From Paenibacillus nuruki (GTDB lineage: Bacteria > Bacillota > Bacilli > Paenibacillales > Paenibacillaceae), in NCBI RefSeq assembly GCF_001721045.1, contig NZ_MDER01000044.1:28067-92066 (forward strand): DNA of 64,000 nt, written 5' to 3'. Each line of letters opens with the position of its first letter. Positions within the stretch are counted from its first letter, which is position 1. This document shows positions 24,197 through 32,884 of the stretch, in pieces. The position numbers were made by a program, and so were the translations under genes. Under the pieces are notes generated by a model, which was given only the letters and a program-made list of their open reading frames with translations, had not been told where the DNA came from and searched no databases.

Positions 24197-25020
24197 TGGA
24201 AACACATAAACGTACCAACTGGACTGTTAATATTCTTATCGCTCTCGGTACGATCGTGGTTCTTTTCCCTTTATATATGGCGATCACGATTGCGCTCAAA
24301 GATCCACAGCAAATGTCTCAATCATTATTCGGATTACCCACCACATGGCGATTTGATAATTTTGCAAGTGCAATAGAATTGACGAACTTTTTCCAAGCAT
24401 TTCGTAACAGTGCATTAGTCACGACAGCAACTGTTATTTTGACACTGCTTACCAACTCAATGGTGGCTTATGCGATCGGACGTAATATGGATCGCAAGTT
24501 TTTTAAAGGGTTATATTTCTACTTTGTGAGTGCGATGTTTATTCCATTTCCGATTATTATGTTGCCGATTGTTAAATTAACATCTTCGCTACATATGACC
24601 AATCTGGTGGGACTGACGATCTTGCATACGGTATATGCGCTGGCATTTAACGTATTTGTATATGTAGGGTATATTCGTTCGATACCGGCTGTACTTGAAG
24701 AAGCAGCAACGGTTGATGGAGCGACCACTTGGGGCACATTCTGGCGCATTATTTTCCCATTGATGGCACCGATTAATGCAACTGTAGGGATTCTCGTCTG
24801 TTTGTCGACGTATAATGATTTCCTATTGCCATTGATTATTGTTAGTGATCAGAATATGTATACACTACCGCTGGTACAGTATATTTTCCAAGGGCAATTC
24901 AATACCGATTATAATCTAGCTTTTGCATCGTATCTGTTAGCGATGTTGCCGATGATTATTATTTATCTATTTGCTCAAAAATGGATTATCAGTGGAGTTA
25001 CCCGCGGTTCTGTAAAATAA
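24196..25020 (+). CDS. ABC sugar transporter permease, MalG-like
   Basis: Permease of 274 residues, partner of the preceding gene. It has six helices and the EAA loop EAATVDGATTWGTFWRIIFP. The C-terminal AQKWIISGVTRGSVK tail is typical for MsmG/UgpE. It ends the operon at a strong terminator; no ATPase gene is present, which fits use of a shared MsmX-type ATPase. Confidence 0.93.
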   Translation: METHKRTNWTVNILIALGTIVVLFPLYMAITIALKDPQQMSQSLFGLPTTWRFDNFASAIELTNFFQAFRNSALVTTATVILTLLTNSMVAYAIGRNMDRKFFKGLYFYFVSAMFIPFPIIMLPIVKLTSSLHMTNLVGLTILHTVYALAFNVFVYVGYIRSIPAVLEEAATVDGATTWGTFWRIIFPLMAPINATVGILVCLSTYNDFLLPLIIVSDQNMYTLPLVQYIFQGQFNTDYNLAFASYLLAMLPMIIIYLFAQKWIISGVTRGSVK

Positions 25021-25043
25021 AATGACTGTTGACTAGCCAACTT

Positions 25044-25081
25044 CAAAAGTCTTCGCCTATAAACGGTGAAGGCTTTTTTTG
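25044..25081 (+). terminator. Terminator of the second sugar importer operon
   Basis: AAAAGTCTTCGCC pairs with GGTGAAGGCTTTT, followed by a T-run. Confidence 0.85.
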
Positions 25082-25145
25082 TTGTATTACTCACATCTAT
25101 TCACATCATTAATAATACTTTATAAAGTTAAGTAACTTCCTTTTA

Positions 25146-25174
25146 TTGAGTTAAATGTGAGAAAGAGGTATGAT
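25146..25174 (+). promoter_or_regulatory. Predicted sigma-A promoter of the amidohydrolase gene
   Basis: TTGAGT at 25146-25151, a 17-base spacer and TATGAT at 25169-25174; the coding start is 52 bases downstream. Confidence 0.55.
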
Positions 25175-25225
25175 AAAGAAAGAACATCTATTTATTCTTA
25201 AAAAAGGAAAAAGGAGGAATTCAAG

Positions 25226-26611
25226 ATGGAGAAGAAAGGGTACATTTTAAAAAAGGGTACGGTGTTGTCGCTGGATGATCAGATCGGTAACTTAAAACAA
25301 GCAGATGTGGTGATTACTGGTTCAACGATTGAAGCGATAGGAACTAATCTACAAGTGGATGAATCCGCTTATCATGTTATTGATGCTACAGGTCAAATTA
25401 TCATGCCTGGCTTAGTCGATACGCATCGTCATATGTGGGAATCGCTTGTGCGTACAGCCGGAACGAATTGGTCACTACCTGTTTATTTGCAAAATCTATA
25501 CTATGGTGGACTCGGAAGTCGATTGCGTCCACAAGATAGTTATATTGCGAACTTACTAGGTTCATTGGAAGCGCTCTATTCGGGTGTGACGACTGTATTA
25601 GATTGGAGTATGCCTTACTCTCCAGAACATACCGATGAATTAATACGTGGATTGCAAGAGTCAGGGATTCGATCTGTATTTGCACTGGGTGTATCTGGAG
25701 AGACAGCGTATTGGAATCGTGAAAGTCGCTTAATGATCGAGGATGCCGAGCGAGTGAAAAAGCAATATTTCTCTTCACGTGATCAATTACTGACGATGGG
25801 GCTTGCAATTCGTGGTCCTGAATTTAGCCACTGGGAGACTACGGTTGCAGAGATTGGGATTGCTCGTCAATTAGATGCCATCTGTTCGATGCATATCGGA
25901 TTTGGCAACTGGGGAGCTGCCGATCGTTCCGTCACCAAGCTGTATGAAGCAGGCTTACTTGGATCAGATTTGAATATGGTACATGGTAACAAAATGCAGA
26001 CCGAAGAATACAAAATGCTTGCTGATGCAGGAGCATCGTTGTCGGTTACTCCAGAAGTAGAGATGATGATGGGACATGGATATCCAGCGACTGGATTTTT
26101 CTTGGAACAAGGCGGGATGCCATCATTAGGAGTAGATGTGGTCACTTCAACAGGTGGCGATTTATTTGCGCAAATGAAATTTATGTTACAGGCTGAACGT
26201 GCCCGTGTAAATGAAGAGATTCTGAATAGCGGCAATATGCCAGGCGAGTTAAATCTGTTATCTGCTCAAGTGCTTCAATTTGCTACTGTAGGCGGAGCCA
26301 GAGCATTGAAGTTAGAAGATCAGATTGGTCAACTAACACCGGGAAAACAAGCGGATATCATTATGATTAGTACCTCGAATCTAAATACCGATCTCAATCT
26401 ATTTCCAGTGATTGATCCTATAGGTGCAGTCGTTCAATGTACCAATCCATCGAATGTCGATACTGTATTTGTTGGTGGACGACTGATGAAGCAACATGGT
26501 CAATTGGTAGGTGTGGATCTAGAACGTATTCGTCGTCTTGTGTTGGAAAGTAGAGAGTATCTGGAGACACAACATGTACTGAGTGATGCCGATCGAGTGA
26601 TCTATTCATAA
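25226..26611 (+). CDS. Amidohydrolase family protein (TRZ/ATZ-type deaminase)
   Basis: Cytoplasmic metal-dependent hydrolase of 461 residues, with the N-terminal beta-sandwich (ILKKGTVLSLDDQIG ... DVVITGSTIEAIG) and a TIM barrel. Metal ligands are visible: His67 and His69 in VDTHRHM, a His in CSMHIG, a His in MVHGNKM and the Asp in SLGVDVVTSTGGDLF. GGARALKLEDQIGQLTPGKQADIIMI is the family C-terminal block. The layout resembles the cytosine deaminase, chlorohydrolase and SsnA group, which hydrolyse amino or chloro groups on heterocycles; the exact substrate is open. AGGAGG precedes the ATG. It is monocistronic. Confidence 0.85.
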   Translation: MEKKGYILKKGTVLSLDDQIGNLKQADVVITGSTIEAIGTNLQVDESAYHVIDATGQIIMPGLVDTHRHMWESLVRTAGTNWSLPVYLQNLYYGGLGSRLRPQDSYIANLLGSLEALYSGVTTVLDWSMPYSPEHTDELIRGLQESGIRSVFALGVSGETAYWNRESRLMIEDAERVKKQYFSSRDQLLTMGLAIRGPEFSHWETTVAEIGIARQLDAICSMHIGFGNWGAADRSVTKLYEAGLLGSDLNMVHGNKMQTEEYKMLADAGASLSVTPEVEMMMGHGYPATGFFLEQGGMPSLGVDVVTSTGGDLFAQMKFMLQAERARVNEEILNSGNMPGELNLLSAQVLQFATVGGARALKLEDQIGQLTPGKQADIIMISTSNLNTDLNLFPVIDPIGAVVQCTNPSNVDTVFVGGRLMKQHGQLVGVDLERIRRLVLESREYLETQHVLSDADRVIYS

Positions 26612-26651
26612 TCAATCGGATTATTTAAATGGAAGTCATATGAACCAACCC

Positions 26652-26693
26652 AAAAAGGGACAGACTCCTCTTGAGGATGAACTGTCCCTTTTA
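26652..26693. terminator. Bidirectional terminator between the amidohydrolase and DUF2252 genes
   Basis: AAAAGGGACAG pairs with CTGTCCCTTTT, with an inner TCCTC/GAGGA stem and A/T runs on both sides. Confidence 0.85.
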
Positions 26694-26709
26694 TAGATGA
26701 TGTTATCAT

Positions 26710-28047
26710 TTATTCCGGTTGAAATGTCTGAGCCCATTCGCAGAAAATAGCATAATCTTTCTCTACCTGATCGGCATAAGCAAAAGCCCAACGCGAAATA
26801 TGTTGTACAAAGGCGTCCGGTTTGCGTCCCATCGCTTTTAGAATTTCTTTTTCACTATGATAGGGTAAGATGCCTTTATTTACATCGGCATCTGCGCGGG
26901 CGTGCATTTTGGCAGTTAATTTAGCCATCGTACTCAGTACACTTTCCATATCTTCTATTGTTTCGATATCCTCTAGTTTGAGACGCTTTTTGTAAGGAGA
27001 ACGTTCCCGTACATAGAAGTCTCGTCCATCTAATGTCAGAAATCCAAGATAAGGATCAGCCTTGTGATGCATCGCTTGTTGAGTCGTCGTTACCCGTTTG
27101 CCTTGATGACTGAATGTCTGCCAGAACGATTCAGCATAGGGTAAGAAATAAGCAGGAACCGGTGTGCGAACTTCTTTCACTTCCAAAACAGCATCGTCTT
27201 CGCCTTCTACACTCAGTCCACCTTCGATCAATACATAATACCGATCAAGTCCAATCGAAGCTGTACCTGAACCATGCTTAATCGCAATATCTTTGATTCG
27301 ATAATGATCGGCTTCACCTTGATGACAGACCAATGTCTGTTGATAAAATGCCCATGCTTGCTCAAGTAAAGATTGTTCTTGCTCTGAAGGCACAACCAGT
27401 TCAGCTGTTTCTTGAAATACCCGATCGCTTTGCATAACCGCTGTTACTTTTTCAAGAAAATGACCGTTACGGCGCTTTTCTAACTTGCGTAATAACTTAC
27501 GTACAGGGCCTTTAGCTTTATTTTCGTCCATCACAAATTTAGCGGGATCATCTTTATCTTCAACAAAACAGGTAATTTGCTTATGGTAGCCTTTGATATA
27601 ATGTTCTAAAAGATGCAATTGTTGGTCATCCGTATATTGTAGCTGTCTGCCTACCAACGCTATACTAACCGACATTCGTAATACGTCATATAGATAAGAC
27701 CCGATATATCCTTCATCAAAATCATTTACATCATAGACAATCTGTTTCGATTCATTGCGAAACGCTCCAAAGTTCTCAAAATGTAAATCACCTTGAATCC
27801 ATGTAGGACGTTCGGTTGACGTATGGTAAGGGAAATAATGCCTTGTCGCATCAAAGTAAAACAGATACGAGCTTCCACGAAAAAAGGAAAAAGCAGTAGC
27901 ACTCATTTTGCGATATTTCTCAGCTCTTTTGGTTGGGCTTAATATCATAATCTTGCTATCAAATTCATCTAATACTGAAATAAGCGTTTCTTTGCGTAAT
28001 TTAGTACGCGTATGTATAACTTGTTCTGTCATATTGGTTGGTATCAT
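26710..28047 (-). CDS. DUF2252 family protein
   Basis: The 445-residue cytoplasmic protein matches DUF2252, a family with a kinase-like (APH-related) fold. Visible blocks are MSATAFSFFRGSSYLFY, WIQGDLHFENFGAFRN (a GDLHxxNFG motif like the catalytic loop of phosphotransferases) and IVYDVNDFDEGYIGSYLYDVLRM (DxNDFD as the metal-binding counterpart), then IKHGSGTASIGLDRYYVLIEG and FYVRERSPYKKRL. Substrate and reaction are unknown. AGGGGG is eight bases from the ATG at 28047 and only two from the ATG at 28053, so the later start is preferred. No operon partner. Confidence 0.88.
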   Translation of the reverse strand: MIPTNMTEQVIHTRTKLRKETLISVLDEFDSKIMILSPTKRAEKYRKMSATAFSFFRGSSYLFYFDATRHYFPYHTSTERPTWIQGDLHFENFGAFRNESKQIVYDVNDFDEGYIGSYLYDVLRMSVSIALVGRQLQYTDDQQLHLLEHYIKGYHKQITCFVEDKDDPAKFVMDENKAKGPVRKLLRKLEKRRNGHFLEKVTAVMQSDRVFQETAELVVPSEQEQSLLEQAWAFYQQTLVCHQGEADHYRIKDIAIKHGSGTASIGLDRYYVLIEGGLSVEGEDDAVLEVKEVRTPVPAYFLPYAESFWQTFSHQGKRVTTTQQAMHHKADPYLGFLTLDGRDFYVRERSPYKKRLKLEDIETIEDMESVLSTMAKLTAKMHARADADVNKGILPYHSEKEILKAMGRKPDAFVQHISRWAFAYADQVEKDYAIFCEWAQTFQPE

Positions 28048-28235
28048 CTTCATTTCCCCCTAATCATGTAACCGTATAAATATGTTTTATTCTATCACTT
28101 TCTCACCCTTATTGCGTACATTAAAATGGTCGCAAAGCGCGTTTGTTGCAAATGGTTCTTTAAAAGCATAATGTGGGTTAAAGAAGTATAGATACTTCTC
28201 CATTAGAGGTAGTAGAAGAAAAGGAGCAACGACTC

Positions 28236-28985
28236 ATGTACAAAATCATTCTCGTTCGTCATGGAGAAAGTGTATATAATCAGCAGAATTTATTTACAGG
28301 CTGGACCGATGTTGCGCTTAGTGACCATGGTATAGAAGAAGCTAGAATAGCCGGTCGATTAATTAAAGAAGCAGGGTATACATTTGATATCGCTTTTGCT
28401 TCTGTACTCAAACGTTCTATTCAGACGATGCATTACATATTAGACGAATTGGATTTGCTTTGGATTCCTGAACAGAAGTCTTGGAAATTAAATGAACGTC
28501 ATTATGGAGCTTTGCAAGGATTAAGCAAAATAGATACTGCTGAGAAATATGGAGAAGAACAACTTCATCTTTGGCGACGTAGTCTAACCGTACGTCCTCC
28601 ATTGTTAAAAAAAGATGATCCACGCAGTCCTCGTCTTGAGATGCGATATAACCAGATTCCAGACGATCAGATTCCTTATGGTGAAAGTCTCAAAGACACG
28701 GTAGATCGAGTGGGCGAGTTCTGGCATGATTGTATTGTTCCTTTGATTCAGAAAAAAGAACATATTTTAATAGCCGCTCATGGCAATACATTGCGTGCTT
28801 TAATTAAATATTTGGAAGATATTGATGAGAAGACGTTAACCGATCTCAATATCCCAACAGGTATTCCATTAGTATATGAGTTAGATGATGATATCAATCC
28901 AATTCGCCGTTTTTATCTAGGGGAAGACGAACATATCGAACGCAAAACCAATGAAGTCGCTAATCCACATAATGTGAATGAATAA
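28236..28985 (+). CDS. gpmA: 2,3-bisphosphoglycerate-dependent phosphoglycerate mutase
   Basis: Glycolytic enzyme of 249 residues that interconverts 3- and 2-phosphoglycerate. The phosphohistidine motif LVRHGES places the catalytic His at residue 9. NLFTGWTDVALSDHG, ERHYGALQGLSK with the acid/base Glu and HY-GALQG loop, RSPRLEMRYNQIPDDQIPYGESL and the second active-site His182 in AAHGNTLRAL are all present. The length is that of the dPGM class and not of the shorter cofactor-independent phosphatases. AAGGAG precedes the ATG. A terminator follows. Confidence 0.96.
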   Translation: MYKIILVRHGESVYNQQNLFTGWTDVALSDHGIEEARIAGRLIKEAGYTFDIAFASVLKRSIQTMHYILDELDLLWIPEQKSWKLNERHYGALQGLSKIDTAEKYGEEQLHLWRRSLTVRPPLLKKDDPRSPRLEMRYNQIPDDQIPYGESLKDTVDRVGEFWHDCIVPLIQKKEHILIAAHGNTLRALIKYLEDIDEKTLTDLNIPTGIPLVYELDDDINPIRRFYLGEDEHIERKTNEVANPHNVNE

Positions 28986-28987
28986 AC

Positions 28988-29027
28988 AAAAAGCATCCGT
29001 AGGCATTTCTGCTACAGATGCTTTTTT
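28988..29027 (+). terminator. Terminator after gpmA
   Basis: AAAAAGCATCCGTAG pairs with CTACAGATGCTTTTTT across an 8-9 base loop. Confidence 0.85.
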
Positions 29028-29050
29028 GATTACATTTTGTTCCTTCTTCA

Positions 29051-30013
29051 TCAATGGCAGACGAGAACCTGACGGGAAAAGACGCCTTTGGCTCCTTTTT
29101 TGGCTTCACCACGATCTGTAATCGAGAATCCAGCCTCTGCTATCATCTCATCTATATTTTCAATCGTAATCACAACTACTTTATCTGCGATTCGGCGTGC
29201 ATGTTTGAGAATACTTAATTGCTCTTCCGGTGTCGTCGTCGAAAATAAGTTATAGGGCATATCCACGATAGCCGCATCATAATGCTCGTTAATATCAGCA
29301 ATATCGCCTAAAGTCACTTCTCCTTTTAAGCCGAAATGCTTGATATTTGCTCGTGCACCTTGAGCAATATGCGGGTTAATATCACGCCCGACAATGTTGA
29401 TATCCATCGACAAGGCTTCAACAAGTACAGTACCGATGCCGCAGCAAGGATCAATCGCTTGAATACCGACTGGATTAGGAACTAGAATATTTGCAGCCGC
29501 TCTAGCTAGCCGGGTATTCAGAGCAATCGAATAATTTTGTGGTTTGCGCATATTGTGGAACCAGACAGCTTCGTTTTTGAAATAATGACCTAAATACCAG
29601 CGTCCACCAAAAGGTACTATACCAAACGTATGTTGAGGATTTTTCACATCGGCTTCGCCATGAATACGCATGCCAATTTCACGTTCAATCCCCAGTCGTT
29701 CTTGATATTCGATTTTGTGATCTGAATCCAGATCGTTAATTTTGACAAAAATGACTTTGAACGTCTCTTCTAACATATTGATCTGTTCTGCTTGAGCATA
29801 TATCTCTTCTAATGTATCGCCTTCGTATAGGATCTCAATCCGTTCTTTGATAAACGGGCTACGACTAGGCATGACTGCTACATCACTTTTAAGAATAAAT
29901 TGATCGGTTTCTTTGCCGAAAAAAGATCTCATTTCCAAATAACAAAGAGAATGTTCATCTTGACGATGAGAATACGTGTAAATATATTGCGGACTTGCAT
30001 GTTGTTGATCCAA
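29051..30013 (-). CDS. TRM11-family SAM-dependent RNA methyltransferase
   Basis: Protein of about 320 residues. The C-terminal Rossmann domain has motif I QAIDPCCGIGTVLVEAL, then NIVGRDINPHIAQGARANI and the catalytic-loop VDMPYNLFS. Trm11-type N2-guanine methyltransferases normally have DPPY, so the Met is a variant. The N-terminal half is THUMP-like in position but not clearly recognisable. The start is uncertain: TTG at 30013 has AAAGGATGG about seven bases upstream, while TTG at 30037 has no close ribosome site. It is expected to act on tRNA in the cytoplasm. Confidence 0.82.
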   Translation of the reverse strand: MDQQHASPQYIYTYSHRQDEHSLCYLEMRSFFGKETDQFILKSDVAVMPSRSPFIKERIEILYEGDTLEEIYAQAEQINMLEETFKVIFVKINDLDSDHKIEYQERLGIEREIGMRIHGEADVKNPQHTFGIVPFGGRWYLGHYFKNEAVWFHNMRKPQNYSIALNTRLARAAANILVPNPVGIQAIDPCCGIGTVLVEALSMDINIVGRDINPHIAQGARANIKHFGLKGEVTLGDIADINEHYDAAIVDMPYNLFSTTTPEEQLSILKHARRIADKVVVITIENIDEMIAEAGFSITDRGEAKKGAKGVFSRQVLVCH

Positions 30014-30424
30014 TCGTCGTCCATCCTTTAAGCCCAATCGGCTAATTATATTTCCTGCAAATCAGTCAAAAATAGCGCTGTTTTGCAAAATGTTTCATGT
30101 GGAACAATTCACTATTGTGGAACACCTGAACTTCCTTTAACTACATATCTTCAGTATGCTCTCAAAATACAATAATTTCATTATACTCTTCAACTTTTAT
30201 TTCTTTAAGAATAATCGTGTTTATTCAACCGTTATAGTAGGTAATCTAAAGTAAAAGTGATGATTTACGACTTATTTGTAAGGAACTTGCTGTGAACAGC
30301 AATTTTTTCTGGTAATTACATCGATTAAGGCTTAGCATGTAATAGAAGCTAGCATGACACACGTTGGAATTCTTTTCACCTTCAAATTAAATATGAATAT
30401 CGAACGATCAAGGAGGCACTCCTT
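30014..30424. other. 410-base intergenic region with a parS-like sequence
   Basis: Divergent region between the methyltransferase and a secreted protein. Besides the parS-like site it has a TGTGGAACA direct repeat (30098-30106 and 30116-30124). No further gene or clear promoter was found. Confidence 0.5.
30091..30106. promoter_or_regulatory. parS-like sequence
   Basis: TGTTTCATGTGGAACA differs from the ParB/Spo0J-binding consensus TGTTNCACGTGAAACA at two positions, one of them in the central CACGTG core. It may be a weak parS or a chance match. Confidence 0.35.
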
Positions 30425-31243
30425 TTGAATATAAAGAAAAACGCTACAAAATGGTTGATGATCACGATTATTTTATGTGCTCTTTCGTTAGAAACAGTAT
30501 CTGCAGCCAAGTTCCATTCTAATCAACAAGTGACTGAAAATGGTGAACCTTTGATGGTGAACACTGTTAATATAGAACAATTAGATTTTCCAGTAGCTCA
30601 ATCCAACTTATTTAACATTATGGAAGATGCCAAATTAATCGCAAGTGAGCCTGCTCTCCATATTACGATCCGTGGCAAAGAAAAATCAGACGGTACGTAT
30701 GAAAATATGTCTATCCATACACCTACATTCAACTGCATGTTAGACGGCGTTCAGGTGGTTAATCCAGAATATCCGCCACAGGTCTATTCAACCGATCTTG
30801 ATGGAGATGGTCAGCCTGAAGTGGTAGTGATCTTAACGAACGGTTACGGCACAGGCATTTACAAAACAGAAGTTAAAGTCTATCGACAAGACGGTACATC
30901 GATTGCTGTAGAAGATGGACAACATGCCTGGAATAAGTATTTTCAAGCTAAAGTCAATGCAGGGCAGATCGAACTTCAATGGAATCAGAACCAAATGACT
31001 TTACCGACTTCGATACTGCAAGACCCTGTCGCCTCTGTAGAGAGCGGAGTAGAAGTAGGCGCTGTACGCCAATACAAGATCGAAAACGGGCACCTCGTTG
31101 TAGCTGCGTCTGTTCAAGTGGGTATGATGAACGTTTTGGGTGAGCTGACGACAACTTATGAGTACCAACAAGGCATATTACAAGCCAAGTCTTCCAATAT
31201 AGTATGGGATGAACCGTATCGCTCAGCTATTCAGAAGAATTAG
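30425..31243 (+). CDS. Secreted hypothetical protein with an EF-hand-like DxDxDG loop
   Basis: Protein of 272 residues with a cleavable signal peptide (WLMITIILCALSLETVSAAK). Near residue 122 STDLDGDGQPEVVVILTNGYGTGIY looks like an FG-GAP/VCBS-type calcium loop followed by a strand. The rest is mostly beta. The start codon is TTG at 30425 with AAGGAGG eight bases upstream. Its last 17 bases overlap the 3' end of the convergent MocR gene. The family is not recognised beyond this; an extracellular role is likely. Confidence 0.7.
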   Translation: MNIKKNATKWLMITIILCALSLETVSAAKFHSNQQVTENGEPLMVNTVNIEQLDFPVAQSNLFNIMEDAKLIASEPALHITIRGKEKSDGTYENMSIHTPTFNCMLDGVQVVNPEYPPQVYSTDLDGDGQPEVVVILTNGYGTGIYKTEVKVYRQDGTSIAVEDGQHAWNKYFQAKVNAGQIELQWNQNQMTLPTSILQDPVASVESGVEVGAVRQYKIENGHLVVAASVQVGMMNVLGELTTTYEYQQGILQAKSSNIVWDEPYRSAIQKN

Positions 31244-32702
31244 ATTCCATATCTTTCGCAATCGCGACTAACTGCTGAATACCAGTACGAATTTCTTGTT
31301 CACTGGCAAAAGAAAAGCATAGGCGAATATATTGCTTGGATGATTCGTGATGATCGAATAATGATCCCGGAACAAAAGAGATCGATTGCTTGAGACAACG
31401 AGCCAGTAGTTCAGGAACCGATAAATGATCGGGTAATCGAACCCACAGATTAAATCCACCTTGAGGTGGTTCATAATACCAACCGGTTGAGGAGAGTTCT
31501 TCGTCCATCATTTCGAAGCGAATTCGCAATGCGATCCGTAATTTCTCGATATGTTGTTGTAACCGTGTTGAGGTAAAATAATGCAAAAATACTTTCTGGT
31601 TGAGCAAAGGGGTCCCTCCGTCAGCGAGTGACTTGGCAGCCAGTAGAGAAGTGAACCATTCCGGTCTAGCGACAATACAAGCGATTCGCAATCCCGGAGA
31701 AACGTATTTGCTAAAGCTACGAATGTAGATCGTATATCCTTCCGTATCATAAGCAAATAAAGGTAACGGTGGCTTTTGCCCAAAATAAATATCCTGACAG
31801 GTGTCATCTTCGATCAATAGACAATGGTACTGAGCGGCTAGATCGACCAGTTGTTTGCGTTGTTCTGCCGAGATACAGATGCCTGTAGGATTGTGAAATG
31901 TAGGATTAAGGTAAAAGAAGCGCGGTTTATATTGCTTCATCGCTTGTTCGATCTGAGCTAGATCATAACCATTAGCATTGATTGTCATCGGAACCAATCT
32001 AGCCCCTTTTTGCTGAAAAACATCTAAAGCACTGGCATACGCAGGCGATTCGATCAGCACATGATCACCCGGGCGTATCCATACTTCAGCAATGAGTGAG
32101 ATCGCTTGTTGAGCACCTGTTGTAATAAGAATTTCATCGGCATGAACATGAAATTGAGAAGTATCTGTAAAATAGTGTTGAAGCATTTCTCTGAGCTCTA
32201 GATCACCCTGTGCAGGTGCATACGTACCGAGCAACTTGGGATACAGATCGAATACCTGTTTCACATATTCAGCAAAATAGTGATTGGGTAGTAAATTCGG
32301 TGTAATCAGAGCTTGAGAAAATTGATATTTGACTTGAATCCGATGCAGATCGCCCAGATTTCCTTGAAATAAAGGCAGACCTAATTCAGCTTCATTGGTT
32401 AACACTTGTAACGTAGGTGGTTGCACATAATAACCGGATTTGTCACGGGCATAGACATGACCATCATCTTTAAGATGTTGATACGCTTTGAAAATCGTTA
32501 AGCGGTGCATCCCTGTATCTTCTGCTAGTTGACGAACAGAAGGCAACTTAGCGTGTGCTTGCCAGTCTCCACGCTGAATACGTGTATGGATATACGTATA
32601 GACCGTTTGAAAAGAATGTTTCCCATGTTGTCCAGATAATACAGTATCGACGATGGAATCGGATTGTTTTTTTTGCGGTTCAGTGAGTGGTTTATTTGTC
32701 AT
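31227..32702 (-). CDS. MocR-type regulator: GntR HTH fused to aminotransferase-like domain
   Basis: The 491-residue protein has an N-terminal winged helix of the GntR type (KLPSVRQLAEDTGMHRLTIF ... YQHLKDDGHVYARDKSGYYV). A complete fold-type I aminotransferase domain follows, with TTGAQQAISLIAEVWIRPGD, FYLNPTFHNPTG, LLIEDDTCQDIYF and the PLP-binding Lys in IRSFSKYVSPGLRIA. Such proteins sense PLP or amino compounds and regulate a neighbouring gene. The divergent EamA transporter is the likely target. AAGGAA is about seven bases from the ATG at 32702; a GTG at 32708 is too close. Confidence 0.92.
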   Translation of the reverse strand: MTNKPLTEPQKKQSDSIVDTVLSGQHGKHSFQTVYTYIHTRIQRGDWQAHAKLPSVRQLAEDTGMHRLTIFKAYQHLKDDGHVYARDKSGYYVQPPTLQVLTNEAELGLPLFQGNLGDLHRIQVKYQFSQALITPNLLPNHYFAEYVKQVFDLYPKLLGTYAPAQGDLELREMLQHYFTDTSQFHVHADEILITTGAQQAISLIAEVWIRPGDHVLIESPAYASALDVFQQKGARLVPMTINANGYDLAQIEQAMKQYKPRFFYLNPTFHNPTGICISAEQRKQLVDLAAQYHCLLIEDDTCQDIYFGQKPPLPLFAYDTEGYTIYIRSFSKYVSPGLRIACIVARPEWFTSLLAAKSLADGGTPLLNQKVFLHYFTSTRLQQHIEKLRIALRIRFEMMDEELSSTGWYYEPPQGGFNLWVRLPDHLSVPELLARCLKQSISFVPGSLFDHHESSKQYIRLCFSFASEQEIRTGIQQLVAIAKDMESNSSE

Positions 32703-32810
32703 ATCCACATTCCTTCCTAATTGATAACAGGGTACAAACAGATATCCCGAATAAGCAAAATCAAACTAAAAGTACATGTAGTGTAACCTGCATCCAGACC
32801 AAGATATCCC

Positions 32811-32867
32811 CATCTGTTCTATGGTATGGCATCTGTTCTGTTGATCTTCCTTTACAATAACAGAACA
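32811..32867. promoter_or_regulatory. Repeat cluster, candidate MocR operator
   Basis: CATCTGTTCT occurs at 32811-32820 and 32830-32839 in direct orientation with a 19-base period, and TGTTCTGTT (32834-32842) recurs inverted as AACAGAACA at 32859-32867. Direct repeats of this kind are usual for MocR regulators. It lies just upstream of the EamA gene. Confidence 0.5.
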
Positions 32868-32884
32868 CAGAGGAGGAATGGAAG

